Shown here in pieces: positions 8,940 through 16,907 of a stretch of DNA of 64,000 nucleotides (within the stretch, counting starts at the first letter, position 1; each line of letters opens with the position of its first letter). Below the pieces are notes generated by a model. That model saw only the letters and a list, made by a program, of their open reading frames with translations. It made no database searches and was not told the DNA's origin. The translations under genes were made by a program, and so were the position numbers. The stretch lies in assembly GCA_004210455.1 (NCBI GenBank), contig SEFA01000022.1, forward strand, positions 1 through 64,000. The letters are read 5' to 3'. Source of the stretch: Rubrivivax sp. (lineage in GTDB: Bacteria > Pseudomonadota > Gammaproteobacteria > Burkholderiales > Burkholderiaceae_C).

Positions 8940-9674
8940 TCACTGCCGCGCTGCCTGGCGTTGACGACGCGTCCGTGCCATGACGACGAGTCCGGCCAGG
9001 GTCAGGAGCGCGGTGGCGGGTTCCGGCACCGCCGCCGCGACGACCTCGATGGAATCCAGCGCGATCGCGCTGCGACCAGCCCAGTAGCCGGTGCCGCTGT
9101 CCCACACGCGCACTTCGTCGAAGCCGCCTCCTGAGAAGCCGACGTAATGGGCATTGGACTTGTGCTGCAGTGTGCCGGAGGCGACGCTGACACCCGCGTT
9201 GAACAGCTCGTAATACATGTTCGCTTGAGGCAGGAACTCGTCGCAGTTCGTGTCGCAGTAATAGTCGTATCCACTTCCCGCCAGGAAGCCGATGGCATCG
9301 AACGACGCGCCGGAGGCCAGGCGGATGCGCTGATAGCCGTCGTTCGTGAGGCCCAGGTTGTCCGTGGACACAGGGTTCCAACTCCGATCCCCCTCGAAAT
9401 GGAGTCGATCGGTGTTGGTATGCATGTAGGTCCAGACTTCGCCGAACGGGCCGACATGTTCCACCGTGATGCCGCCTTCGGTGTAGGTGGGCGACTTGTA
9501 GATGCCGACCGAAATGCCTTCGAATCCGTTGAAGCCGGTGCGGTTCTGATCCGCGATGAAATCAGACGTATGCACCACGATCGCCGCAGCTGCAGGCAGC
9601 GTCATTGCCGCGATGGCGCCAACGGTCAGCCACTTGATCATTGCACGCGAGACAGTCGCCATTTTCCGGATCAT
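8940..9674 (-). CDS. PEP-CTERM sorting-domain secreted protein
   Basis: The 244-residue protein has an N-terminal signal peptide (hydrophobic core about 14-30, ending AAAA) and a C-terminal PEP-CTERM tail starting at about 216 (VPEPATA, hydrophobic helix, then RTRRQR). This tail directs exosortase processing and surface or exopolysaccharide export; the exosortase is not in the window. The middle is Gly/Tyr/Asn-rich and probably a beta-sandwich. There is one CDTNC motif with two Cys. The start ATG 9674 follows a strong GGGGAGGGG ribosome binding site. The function of the mature domain is unknown. Confidence 0.8.
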   Translation of the reverse strand: MIRKMATVSRAMIKWLTVGAIAAMTLPAAAAIVVHTSDFIADQNRTGFNGFEGISVGIYKSPTYTEGGITVEHVGPFGEVWTYMHTNTDRLHFEGDRSWNPVSTDNLGLTNDGYQRIRLASGASFDAIGFLAGSGYDYYCDTNCDEFLPQANMYYELFNAGVSVASGTLQHKSNAHYVGFSGGGFDEVRVWDSGTGYWAGRSAIALDSIEVVAAAVPEPATALLTLAGLVVMARTRRQRQAARQ

Positions 9675-9901
9675 TGCCCCTCCCCAGGGATGAAGTCGAT
9701 TTCTAGATTGGCAGCGAACGGTCTTCGATGGAGAACCAGATGGCGCGGCGCTGCTTCACATACGCGGCGCGAGGATAAGTCAGGCCGCTCCGCCAGACCT
9801 TTCGCGAGGCCCCCATGAACGGGGGATGAAAGGGCTTCCGGGTCGCGGCTCGGCAACTCGTTTCATGCCGACCTATCATGGTCAAAACCTGGAGCCCCGC
9901 T

Positions 9902-10264
9902 TTGCCTCACTTCGTTTTGCATCACAGCGCCAATCTCTCCGACCTCGACGTGAATCGCTGCCTCGCCGCAGTCAACGCCGCGCTGGCGAAGTCGGGCCAT
10001 TTCGAAGAGATCGACATCAAGAGCCGCGCGTTCCAGGCGGAGGAGTTTCTCGTCGGCGTGGAAGCGCGCGGCCGCGCGTTCGTGGCCGGGACCTTGTCCG
10101 TGCTCACCGGACGCAGTGATGAGAGGCGTCGCGAGATGGGCGAGATCGCGCTGCGCGCGCTGGTGGCGTCCGTCCCACCCAAGTCGGAACTCCACATCCA
10201 GGTGTCCGTCGAGGTCGTAGAGATCCAGCGGGAGACCTACGCGAAGGCGGTCATCGCCGGGTAA
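9902..10264 (+). CDS. 5-carboxymethyl-2-hydroxymuconate isomerase family (tautomerase)
   Basis: The 120-residue protein begins PHFVLHHSANL after removal of the initiator, which matches the CHMI family of the tautomerase superfamily whose catalytic base is the N-terminal proline. To expose Pro1 the start must be TTG 9902: GGAG at 9891-9894 sits seven bases upstream. The ATG at 9878 would bury the proline behind eight residues and has no binding site. CHMI normally isomerises 5-carboxymethyl-2-hydroxymuconate in homoprotocatechuate degradation, but no hpa genes are nearby, so this may be an orphan tautomerase with another substrate. Confidence 0.8.
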   Translation: MPHFVLHHSANLSDLDVNRCLAAVNAALAKSGHFEEIDIKSRAFQAEEFLVGVEARGRAFVAGTLSVLTGRSDERRREMGEIALRALVASVPPKSELHIQVSVEVVEIQRETYAKAVIAG

Positions 10265-10314
10265 ACCGGCGCAGCCGGCTTGAGCAACTTGGAACACGAT
10301 TCGCGCGGATGCAC

Positions 10315-10860
10315 TTATCGCCTGTCGTCGACAACGTAAGCCTCTTCCAGATCCCTTCTCATCATCAGCCTTCGAGAGGGCGTCGATGCCGACTCGCATG
10401 CCACGAACTGCGAGCGCAATGCCGCCTCATATCGACCTCCCGGTGGCGTTGGCCCGGCGAGCGAGATCGCTGCCGAGGACGCCTGCCGCGATTCCTCGAT
10501 ACGTCCGAACTGCGCCGCGGTGACGCTGATCGCATTGGCGATTCGATAGGCCGCCTTTTCCAGAGTCCAGGACGGGTGTCGATACATGGGTACGCGCCAT
10601 TCGCCTATGCCCACTGGATCGCCAAAGTAGAAGTACCAAACCGCCAGCAGAGCAGCGTCCAGCGTCTTGAATTCGGCGTGGAAGTCGTTGGGGCCCGGGC
10701 CGGGGACGTACTCCCAGCAGCTGAAGCGAATGCCGTCGGCGACTTCTTCCAGGATCGAGGAGCGATCGCCATCGAGGTTCAGCGCGAACTGGTTGGCGGA
10801 CAACTCGCTGACGGTGAGGCCGCGCTCCGAGAGGTATTTGATCGAAGTAGACAGTGGCAT
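10315..10860 (-). CDS. Hypothetical protein
   Basis: The 181-residue soluble protein has no signal peptide or membrane segment. It contains aromatic-rich stretches (FSCWEYVPGPGPNDFHAEF, VWYFYFGDP), which suggest a compact alpha/beta fold. I do not recognise a family. AGAAGAG precedes ATG 10860 by about eight bases. It lies downstream of a 90-residue hypothetical gene on the same strand (51 bases between), so the two may be cotranscribed. It is convergent with the tautomerase gene. Confidence 0.55.
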   Translation of the reverse strand: MPLSTSIKYLSERGLTVSELSANQFALNLDGDRSSILEEVADGIRFSCWEYVPGPGPNDFHAEFKTLDAALLAVWYFYFGDPVGIGEWRVPMYRHPSWTLEKAAYRIANAISVTAAQFGRIEESRQASSAAISLAGPTPPGGRYEAALRSQFVACESASTPSRRLMMRRDLEEAYVVDDRR

Positions 10861-10911
10861 AGGGAGCTCTTCTGAGAGTTCCAGTGTTGGCGCGCCAGCG
10901 AACGTGGCGGT

Positions 10912-11184
10912 CTACCGCTCGGTCTGGACCGCGTGGACGGTCAGTCGGGCGCCGCCGATCTCCATTGTTTTTCTCCACACGTGGGTCATGCCCGAGACGG
11001 TCTCGAAGGATCCCTCGTAGGCGCGCCGCTCCAGTTCCTTGCGCAGCACTGGCGTAAGCTTCCGCAGGGCCGATGCGGGAATGGACGCCGCCCAGGTCAT
11101 GGCGAATCCGGTGAAGTTGCTGTGGCTGCCTTGCGCCACATGCGAGTCATCGCGGTAGCTGACGACGTAGGTGAAGAGAGGCAT
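10912..11184 (-). CDS. Small hypothetical protein
   Basis: The 90-residue protein is soluble, with a beta-rich N-terminus (FTYVVSYRDDSHVAQGSHSNF) and a basic middle helix (ALRKLTPVLRKELERRAYEG). No family is recognised. It lies between a serine hydrolase gene and another hypothetical gene, all on the minus strand. The ribosome binding site is weak. Its length, codon use and lack of overlap support a real gene, though without a homologue search this remains moderate. Confidence 0.5.
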   Translation of the reverse strand: MPLFTYVVSYRDDSHVAQGSHSNFTGFAMTWAASIPASALRKLTPVLRKELERRAYEGSFETVSGMTHVWRKTMEIGGARLTVHAVQTER

Positions 11185-11217
11185 GGTTGTTGAAGCTGGC
11201 GCTTTCCTGTTGTCGTC

Positions 11218-12399
11218 CTAGCGAGCCATCAACGCCCGATACGCCTGCCGTTTGAACCGCAATCCATACGGATGCGCGTATCCGAAGTAGCGCTGGGTCA
11301 GCAGCACCGCCGCGACGTTCAGGCGCGGATTGATCCACCACAGCGTGCCCGCGAGGCCGCCCCAGCCGACTTCACCGGCCGACTCGGGCGGCTCGCCCCG
11401 ATCGGCGAAGGCGCGCACCGCGGAGCCGAGGCCGAAGAGCCGGCCCGGCGTCGGCGGCGCATCGTCGAAGCGCACATGCAGCCCCGGCGCGAGCTGATTG
11501 CTGAACATCATCTCGATCGTGGCGGGCTTGAGCAGCGTGGGACCGCCGGGGATCAGGCTCTGGATCAGGCGGATGGAATCGTCGAGCGTGCTCACCAGTC
11601 CGCCGCCGCCGGACTGCAGCGCCGCGCGCTGCACATACGCGCCGGGATAGGGCTTCTCGTCGACGCGCGGCAGGCCGGGCTTGTCGGGGTCGTTGAAATC
11701 GGCGCCCTCGTAGAGCACCGTGAGCCGGTCGCGCTTGGCCGGCGGCACCCAGAAGTCCGTATCCACCATGCCGAGCGGCTCGAAGATGTGCCGGGCGAGG
11801 AACTCGCCGAAGCGTTCGCCGCTCACCACCTCCACCAGACGCCCCAGCACGTCCATCGACACCGAGTACTCCCACTGCGTGCCCGGGTGGAAGATCAGCG
11901 GCAGGTCCGCGAGCGCCTTCATCATCCCCGCCAGATCGCGGCGATGGTCGAGGACGCGGGCCTGGTTGTAGGCGTCATACATCGGCGATCCCGGATCGAA
12001 GACGCCGTAGGTCAGGCCCGAGGTGTGCGTCAGCAGATGGCGCGCGGTGATCGGGCTGCGCGCGGGCTCGGTGTCCGTCAGGTCGCGTGCGCCGGGACGA
12101 AGGACGCGGCGGTTCGCCAGCTCCGGGAGGTGGACGTCCACGGCATCGTCCAGGCCGAGTCGACCCTGTTCCACGAGCAGCAGGACCGCGCACGCAGTGA
12201 CGAGCTTGGTGCTGGAGAACATCCGGAAGAGGTGGTCCTCCCGCAGCGCGATGCCGGCCTCGCGGTCGGCGGTGCCGTAGCAGAAGCGGTCCACGACCGT
12301 GCGGCCGCGCAGCAGCGCGGTCGCCACGTTGGGCAGGAACTGCTGGTCGACCTCGGCTCGCAGCGAGGCGTGCAGGGCGTCGAAGGGGCTATCCGTCAT
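11218..12399 (-). CDS. Serine hydrolase, class C beta-lactamase/esterase family
   Basis: The 393-residue protein has the beta-lactamase-type (EstB/PBP4*-like) active site: SSTK at 62-65 gives the nucleophile Ser62 and Lys65, and YSV at 178-180 stands in the place of YxN. HTSGL (126-130) and the C-terminal VGWGGLAGT, in place of the KTG/HxG box, also fit. No signal peptide is seen, which favours a cytoplasmic esterase or D-aminopeptidase-like role over antibiotic resistance. ATG 12399 is preceded by GGGAAGA; an in-frame extension upstream is arginine-rich and unlikely. Confidence 0.85.
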   Translation of the reverse strand: MTDSPFDALHASLRAEVDQQFLPNVATALLRGRTVVDRFCYGTADREAGIALREDHLFRMFSSTKLVTACAVLLLVEQGRLGLDDAVDVHLPELANRRVLRPGARDLTDTEPARSPITARHLLTHTSGLTYGVFDPGSPMYDAYNQARVLDHRRDLAGMMKALADLPLIFHPGTQWEYSVSMDVLGRLVEVVSGERFGEFLARHIFEPLGMVDTDFWVPPAKRDRLTVLYEGADFNDPDKPGLPRVDEKPYPGAYVQRAALQSGGGGLVSTLDDSIRLIQSLIPGGPTLLKPATIEMMFSNQLAPGLHVRFDDAPPTPGRLFGLGSAVRAFADRGEPPESAGEVGWGGLAGTLWWINPRLNVAAVLLTQRYFGYAHPYGLRFKRQAYRALMAR

Positions 12400-12461
12400 C
12401 TGGTCTTCCCGGCGTTGAAGCGGGGACTGTAAGTCCCTGAGGGAAGACGCGCGTCCGAGCG

Positions 12462-12671
12462 CTAGTCGACGTGTCGCACGACCTCGCGGAGGTGGCCCAG
12501 ATAACCGTTCGACGACGCATGAGCGTCGTCGATGGCGCACTTGAACTGGTCGATCAGGTGGTCGGGCGGCCGGGCCCCCGCGTTCATCAGCATGTAGAGC
12601 TGATGAGACAACGAACGGCAGCGTGACGCGGCTCTGAGCCAGCGCAGATAGATGGCGTCGTCATGGCGCAT
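12462..12671 (-). CDS. Small hypothetical protein
   Basis: The 69-residue protein is probably all-helical and rich in Arg and His (AIYLRWLRAASRCRSLSHQLY), with no signal peptide. A good ribosome binding site (CGGAGAG, six bases before ATG 12671) supports translation. It sits 62 bases before the serine hydrolase gene on the same strand and may be cotranscribed with it. No family is recognised. Confidence 0.5.
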   Translation of the reverse strand: MRHDDAIYLRWLRAASRCRSLSHQLYMLMNAGARPPDHLIDQFKCAIDDAHASSNGYLGHLREVVRHVD

Positions 12672-12786
12672 GGGACTCTCCGGCAGAAGCGCCGAGCGAG
12701 TCGGTGGTCAGGTCGGCTTCCAGGCGACACACCGGCCCTCGGCAGAAAGGGTTCGAATCGCCATCTAGGGATCCGGAAAGTCGATT

Positions 12787-13680
12787 TCAAGACCCGCGCC
12801 GCTGGATGCCGGCCATGATCCGCATCGCATCCTTGGCGGGCGGCAGGCCGAACGCGCGCCCGTACTCGCGGCTGAACTGGGTGGGGCTTTCGTAGCCGAC
12901 CTCGTGCGCGACGGACGTGACGTTCCCGCCCGTGGCCACCAGCCGCTTGCGGGCCTGCAGCAGCCGCAGCTGCTTCTGGTACTGCAGGGGACTCAGCGCG
13001 GTGACGGCCTTGAAGTGCCGGTGGAAGGCGGACACGCTCATCGCGGCGTCGTCGGCCAGGTCCTCCACCGCCAGCGGCAGGGCGAAGTCGCGGCGGATGC
13101 GCCGGATGACCTTGTGGATGCGGGCCAGCGCCGTGTCCGGCGTGGCGACGTCGCGCAGCATCCAGCCCATGGGGCCTTGCAGCACGCGGTACAGGATCTC
13201 GCGCTCGAAGGCGGGGGCGAGCGCGGGAATGTCGCCCGGATGGTCCATCAGCCTGAGCATGCGCACCCAGGCGTCGAGCAGTTCGGGCGTCACCGCGGCC
13301 ACCGAGAACGCACGCGGGCCGTGCGGCGAGGCGGCAGGATTGGGCAGGCTGGAGAGCAGTTCCGCCAGCACGCCGGCGTCCAACGTCAGGGCGACGGCCA
13401 GGTAGGGTGAGCCGTCGGCGGCCGGCCTCACGGTGCCGGCCGCAGGCAGATCGACCGACATGACGAAATAGGTGGCCGGGTCGTAGTCCAGCGTCTGGTC
13501 GCCCACCGCCAGGGTCTTTCCTCCACGGAGGATGAGGTTGACCATCGGATCGTAGACGGCCGCCAGCTCGTGCTCGGGAATGCTGCCCTGGACCATGAAG
13601 ACACGCGGGATGCCAGTTTCCGTCGGACGATTCTGCGCGCGGGCGGCCAAGGACCGGAGTTCGTCGAGTTGCTGTCGCAT
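12787..13680 (-). CDS. AraC-family transcriptional regulator
   Basis: The 297-residue regulator has an N-terminal AraC_N ligand-binding domain (about 20-170, with VYDPMVNLILRGGKTLAVG) and a C-terminal double helix-turn-helix (about 195-290, with MSVSAFHRHFKAVTALSPLQYQ and VGYESPTQFSREYGRAFG). Members of this subfamily usually sit divergently from a short-chain dehydrogenase that they activate, as here: the SDR starts at 13823, with 142 bases between the starts. ATG 13680 was chosen over an upstream TTG at 13716, whose extra residues are poorly conserved in style. The ligand is unknown. Confidence 0.88.
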   Translation of the reverse strand: MRQQLDELRSLAARAQNRPTETGIPRVFMVQGSIPEHELAAVYDPMVNLILRGGKTLAVGDQTLDYDPATYFVMSVDLPAAGTVRPAADGSPYLAVALTLDAGVLAELLSSLPNPAASPHGPRAFSVAAVTPELLDAWVRMLRLMDHPGDIPALAPAFEREILYRVLQGPMGWMLRDVATPDTALARIHKVIRRIRRDFALPLAVEDLADDAAMSVSAFHRHFKAVTALSPLQYQKQLRLLQARKRLVATGGNVTSVAHEVGYESPTQFSREYGRAFGLPPAKDAMRIMAGIQRRGS

Positions 13681-13822
13681 GGCGGCATTGGAACCCGCGC
13701 CTCCCCGGTGGCGCAAGTTGGAAAGCAGGATTGGGCAGGAATGAGGCAGGAACGGTTGCGACAGGCGAGGACCGTTTTTCTATCGTTCAGCCATCCCAAC
13801 CCCTTTGCTTCAGGAGCCTGAA

Positions 13823-14617
13823 ATGAGCACCAACAACACCAGCACCACAACCGCCGCCGCCCTCGCGGCAACCGGCGACGTCGTCGTCATCACCGGCGGT
13901 AGCCGTGGCATCGGCGCGAGCACGGCCGTGGAGGCGGCGCGCCGCGGACTCGGCGTGATCCTCACCTACAACGCGAGTCCCGATGCCGCGCATGCCGTGG
14001 TGCGTGACATCGAAAGCCGAGGAGGCAAGGCCGTCGCGCTTCGCCTGGACGTCGCCGCCGTGGACACCTTCGCCGCCTTCCGCGCCGAGGTGGAACGGGC
14101 GCTCGCGGACGTCTGGCACACGACGCGTCTGGCGGGCCTGGTGAACAACGCCGGCTACGGCCTGTTCCAGCCGATCGCCGACGTCACCGAGGCGCAGTTC
14201 GACGGCCTCTTCAATGTGCACCTCAAAGGACCGTTCTTCCTGACGCAGACGCTGCTGCCGCTGCTGCGCCAGGGCGCCGGCATCGTCAACCTGACCAGTG
14301 CCACGACGCGGGTGGCGACCGCCGGCGTGGCGCCCTACGCGGCGTTCAAGGGCGGCTTGCAGGTGCTCACGCGCTACATGGCCAAGGAGTTCGGCGAGTC
14401 GGGCATCCGCGCCAACTCAGTGTCGCCCGGCGCGATCCGCACCGAGCTGGGCGGCGGCCTGAACGACGAGTTCGAAGCGCTGCTCTCGTCCCAGACGGCG
14501 CTGGGCCGGGTGGGCGAGCCGGAAGAGGTTGCGCGCGTGATCGCCTCGTTGCTGGGCGAGGAGGGCGTGTGGATCAACGCGCAGGACATCGAGGTGTCCG
14601 GCGGCTACGTCGTCTGA
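13823..14617 (+). CDS. SDR-family NAD(P)-dependent oxidoreductase
   Basis: The 264-residue classical short-chain dehydrogenase has the cofactor motif TGGSRGIG (24-31), NNAG (108-111), catalytic Ser159, and YxxxK (Tyr172, Lys176), with PG motif SPGAIRTELGG following. The dinucleotide region lacks the acidic residue typical of NAD preference (TYNASP after beta-2), which leans to NADP, an inference. CAGGAG lies six bases before ATG 13823. It is divergent from the AraC regulator and probably its target. The substrate cannot be read from sequence. Confidence 0.88.
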   Translation: MSTNNTSTTTAAALAATGDVVVITGGSRGIGASTAVEAARRGLGVILTYNASPDAAHAVVRDIESRGGKAVALRLDVAAVDTFAAFRAEVERALADVWHTTRLAGLVNNAGYGLFQPIADVTEAQFDGLFNVHLKGPFFLTQTLLPLLRQGAGIVNLTSATTRVATAGVAPYAAFKGGLQVLTRYMAKEFGESGIRANSVSPGAIRTELGGGLNDEFEALLSSQTALGRVGEPEEVARVIASLLGEEGVWINAQDIEVSGGYVV

Positions 14618-14621
14618 GGGC

Positions 14622-15116
14622 TCAGACCAGCAGCAGCCCCAGCACGTGTTCGTCGACGTAGTGCGCCTGATCGGCGCGTTTGTAGAAGTCCCTGAGCGTC
14701 CCTTCGACGACAAACCCGAGCCGACGGTAGAAGGCCAGCGCCTGCTCGTTGTCGGTCTCGGCGTAGAGCTCGACGCGGCGGATGCCGGCGTCGCGGAAGT
14801 GGCGCAGGGCGTCGTCGATCATGGCGCGGCCGACGCCCCGGCCGTGACGGCGGGGATCGACGGCGAGCGTGCCCAGCAGGAGCACATGGCTCACCCGGCC
14901 CGGATAACGCGTCGCCCGGTAGAAGCCGGCGATCTCGCCGTCCACTTCCCAGATCCAGAAGGCGCCGCTGCGCACCAGCTCCTCGAAGATCGGCACGAAG
15001 GACGCGAGGTCCATCGGCTCGTAGGTCAGGTAGGGGACGACCTTGGGATGCGAGTAGATCGCGAAGACCGGTTCGAGGTCTTCAGCGCGGGCGAGGCGTC
15101 GTGCGGGGCTGGTCAT
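14622..15116 (-). CDS. GNAT-family N-acetyltransferase
   Basis: The 164-residue protein has the GNAT fold: LLLGTLAVDPRRHGRGVGRAM is the acetyl-CoA binding R/Q-x-x-G-x-G/A motif A, followed by AETDNEQALAFYRRLGFVVEGTLRDF (motif B). It resembles ribosomal or small-molecule acetyltransferases with no clear substrate. ATG 15116 is used; an upstream GTG at 15128 is possible. It ends five bases from the convergent SDR gene, leaving no room for a terminator between them. Confidence 0.82.
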   Translation of the reverse strand: MTSPARRLARAEDLEPVFAIYSHPKVVPYLTYEPMDLASFVPIFEELVRSGAFWIWEVDGEIAGFYRATRYPGRVSHVLLLGTLAVDPRRHGRGVGRAMIDDALRHFRDAGIRRVELYAETDNEQALAFYRRLGFVVEGTLRDFYKRADQAHYVDEHVLGLLLV

Positions 15117-15212
15117 CGGAGGAGTCACCGGGGGCAGTCGTTGCCCCCAGTGTCCCTCAGCTTCAGACAGCTTCGATGGCGCAGGACGGTTCCAAGCCGA
15201 CTCAGGCGACGC

Positions 15213-15611
15213 TCAAGCGGCTTCCGGCAGCTTTGCGATGACCTTGATCTCGAACTGGAAGCCGGACAGCCAGGTGACGCCGATGGCAGTGGCGGTCGGG
15301 TAGGGCGCGTCGCCCCAGAACTCGGCGGCGACTTCCCAGGCGCGCTCGAAGTGGGTGTGCGGATCCACCATGAAGACGGTGACGTCGATGACGTCGGCGA
15401 AGCTGCAGCCGGCCTCGGCCAGGATCGCGTTGAGGTTCTTGAACGCGAGGCGCACCTGGGCATCGAGCTCCGGTTCGGGAGAGCCGTCGGACCGGCTGCC
15501 GACCTGGCCCGACACGAACAGCAGGCCGTTGGAACGGATGGCGGGGGAATAGCGGTGCAGCTCGTACAGGGCGTGGCGGTCGGGCGGGGAAACGACGTCG
15601 CGGGTGGTCAT
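15213..15611 (-). CDS. RidA-family (YjgF/UK114) protein
   Basis: The 132-residue protein has the Rid fold signature: SNGLLFVSGQVG, LDAQVRLAFKNLNAILAEAG and VTVFMVDPHTHFERA. The canonical archetype catalytic Arg in the C-terminal R-x-x-V/A-x-x-L-P region is replaced here (AIGVTWLSGFQFEIKVIAK), so it belongs to a divergent Rid subgroup that may not hydrolyse 2-aminoacrylate. ATG 15611 has AAGGA nine bases upstream; the frame extends further upstream but with unlikely composition. It probably stands alone. Confidence 0.82.
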   Translation of the reverse strand: MTTRDVVSPPDRHALYELHRYSPAIRSNGLLFVSGQVGSRSDGSPEPELDAQVRLAFKNLNAILAEAGCSFADVIDVTVFMVDPHTHFERAWEVAAEFWGDAPYPTATAIGVTWLSGFQFEIKVIAKLPEAA

Positions 15612-15699
15612 GGAAGGATTTCCTTGCAGGTGATTGCGGATGCAGTCACTGTAGGAATTCGCCCGCCGCGGATAAACAGGCAGTTCGCACAATCATTGT

Positions 15700-16073
15700 T
15701 TGGGGATGCCAAACAGTGGGGTCGACTACAACGGCGGTCGCAGCTGCATGGCGTACGACATGAGCCGGAACCTGGAGACGTCGCGCTTCGAGGGGCTCAC
15801 GTCGGAGACGGCGTGCGCGGGCGTGGCGGGCGGAACGCTGCCGACCGGTGCGCACAAGGTCAGCTCGCAGTGGCATCCCGACTGGCGTCTGACCACGGCG
15901 ATCGCGGAGCCGCGTCGCATCATGACGCTGGTCGTGCTGTGCAAGTGCGTGGAGCAGGCGACAACCGATGAGACCGGACGTCGACCAACGGTGTCAGTCA
16001 CGTCACGCGCTTCAGGCGCTATGACGTGTATGGCAAACCGCTGGAGGTCAGTATCCGTTGGAACTTTGCGTGA
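15700..16073 (+). pseudogene. Decayed Rhs/YD-repeat protein fragment
   Basis: Two reading frames together give Rhs-core sequence. Frame one (15700-15970) contains YDMSRNLETSRFEGLTS and then SSQWHPDWRLTTAIAEPRR, the typical Rhs core strings YDxxRNLxTxRxEGL and QWHPxxRLxxxIAEP. It then loses sense. Frame two (15972-16073) reads TRFRRYDVYGKPLEV, a YD-repeat unit, and stops at 16071. There is no start, no upstream core and no complete toxin tip, so this is a relic of a much larger Rhs gene with at least one frameshift. The region after it is AT-richer and carries possible immunity genes. Confidence 0.7.
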
Positions 16074-16278
16074 CGCTGCATTCGAGTTCAATGGATGCCG
16101 TTCTGTCCCTTTTTTCGTTGTGATTCTTCCGGCCCCATTCTTCGCTATCCGCGACGGTCGTCGGCAATGACGCCTTCGCGCGCATCGTTCGAAGGACTGG
16201 TAGTCTTGCTGCTAGTAGACAAGCCTCGTATTGCGATGACTCCGATCCTGGAGAGGATTGCCCAGATGAAAGGCTGCG

Positions 16279-16602
16279 ATGAGATCTGTGCACTCAATTA
16301 GAACGAAGCGCTCAGGGCTTGCGAAGTTCCTTGGAATGATGATTTATGTTGGCGTGGCTGTGGTGGCTTTCGATCCTTTGGCATATTTTCTTGCCTATGA
16401 ATTCTTCTACGGATTCATTCCACGGTTTTCGCTCTTTTTGATCCGGGCCGTTCCAGGATTTTGGTTTGTTCCCGAGAGTCCCAGTTTGGATGCTCTCGTC
16501 GAACTAACTAAGTCCCTGGGTCGTACCTTTGCGATTGCACTCTTGTTCGCTCCAGGTGTCTGGCTCGCCTATGTGTTGGGTCGTCGCTCTGCGGCGTCTT
16601 GA
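16279..16602 (+). CDS. Hypothetical low-GC membrane protein
   Basis: The 107-residue protein has about three membrane helices (19-38, 43-60 with FLAYEFFYGF, and 87-102). Its base composition is clearly lower in G+C than neighbouring genes, a mark of foreign origin. AAAGG precedes ATG 16279. It follows the Rhs relic on the same strand, the position where immunity proteins to Rhs toxins usually lie, so a membrane immunity protein is possible. This is inference from position only; no family is recognised. Confidence 0.45.
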   Translation: MRSVHSIRTKRSGLAKFLGMMIYVGVAVVAFDPLAYFLAYEFFYGFIPRFSLFLIRAVPGFWFVPESPSLDALVELTKSLGRTFAIALLFAPGVWLAYVLGRRSAAS

Positions 16603-16630
16603 ATATGGACAGGCAGATCTCCTCGGAAAG

Positions 16631-16903
16631 TCATAGCCGCTTCGCGCCCGAATCGTCGATGCCCTCAAGCTCAAGCAAAGCTTGAATCTCGTCATCCGAC
16701 GGCTGCCAGTCTTTGCCGCGCTCATCCAGGATTGCGGCCAAGCCAAGGAGCTGAAGAGGATCGTCCGCCGACAGGCAGCGGTCCGCGCGTTCGGCGCGGT
16801 ATTCGTCACCCACTCGTGACACCGTGTAGCCCTTGCGATGCAGAGTGGCCAGTGCTGGCGCCGAGGTGTTCGCCGCAGCGACGAGATGGAGCGGTTCCTT
16901 CAT
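16631..16903 (-). CDS. Small acidic hypothetical protein, immunity-like
   Basis: The 90-residue protein has a mixed N-terminus (TLHRKGYTVSRVGDEYRAER) and an acidic helical C-terminus (DDPLQLLGLAAILDERG, WQPSDDEIQALLELEG). Short acidic proteins of this layout are common beside contact-dependent or Rhs toxins as immunity or accessory proteins, which is my inference. The gene begins four bases after the stop of the 266-residue gene upstream, with TGAGG before the ATG, so the two are translated from one message. Confidence 0.6.
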   Translation of the reverse strand: MKEPLHLVAAANTSAPALATLHRKGYTVSRVGDEYRAERADRCLSADDPLQLLGLAAILDERGKDWQPSDDEIQALLELEGIDDSGAKRL

Positions 16904-16907
16904 GGCC

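Noticed and set aside
10262-10282. Terminator between the tautomerase and the convergent gene
   Set aside because: CCGGC/GCCGG is only five pairs, with a mismatch beyond it and no T-run.
11218-12399. True class C beta-lactamase conferring resistance
   Set aside because: No signal peptide, YSV instead of YAN, and no KTG box. The serine hydrolase/esterase label fits better.
15726-16091. Minus-strand ORF opposite the Rhs relic
   Set aside because: No motif or ribosome binding site; the plus-strand frames carry recognisable Rhs strings.
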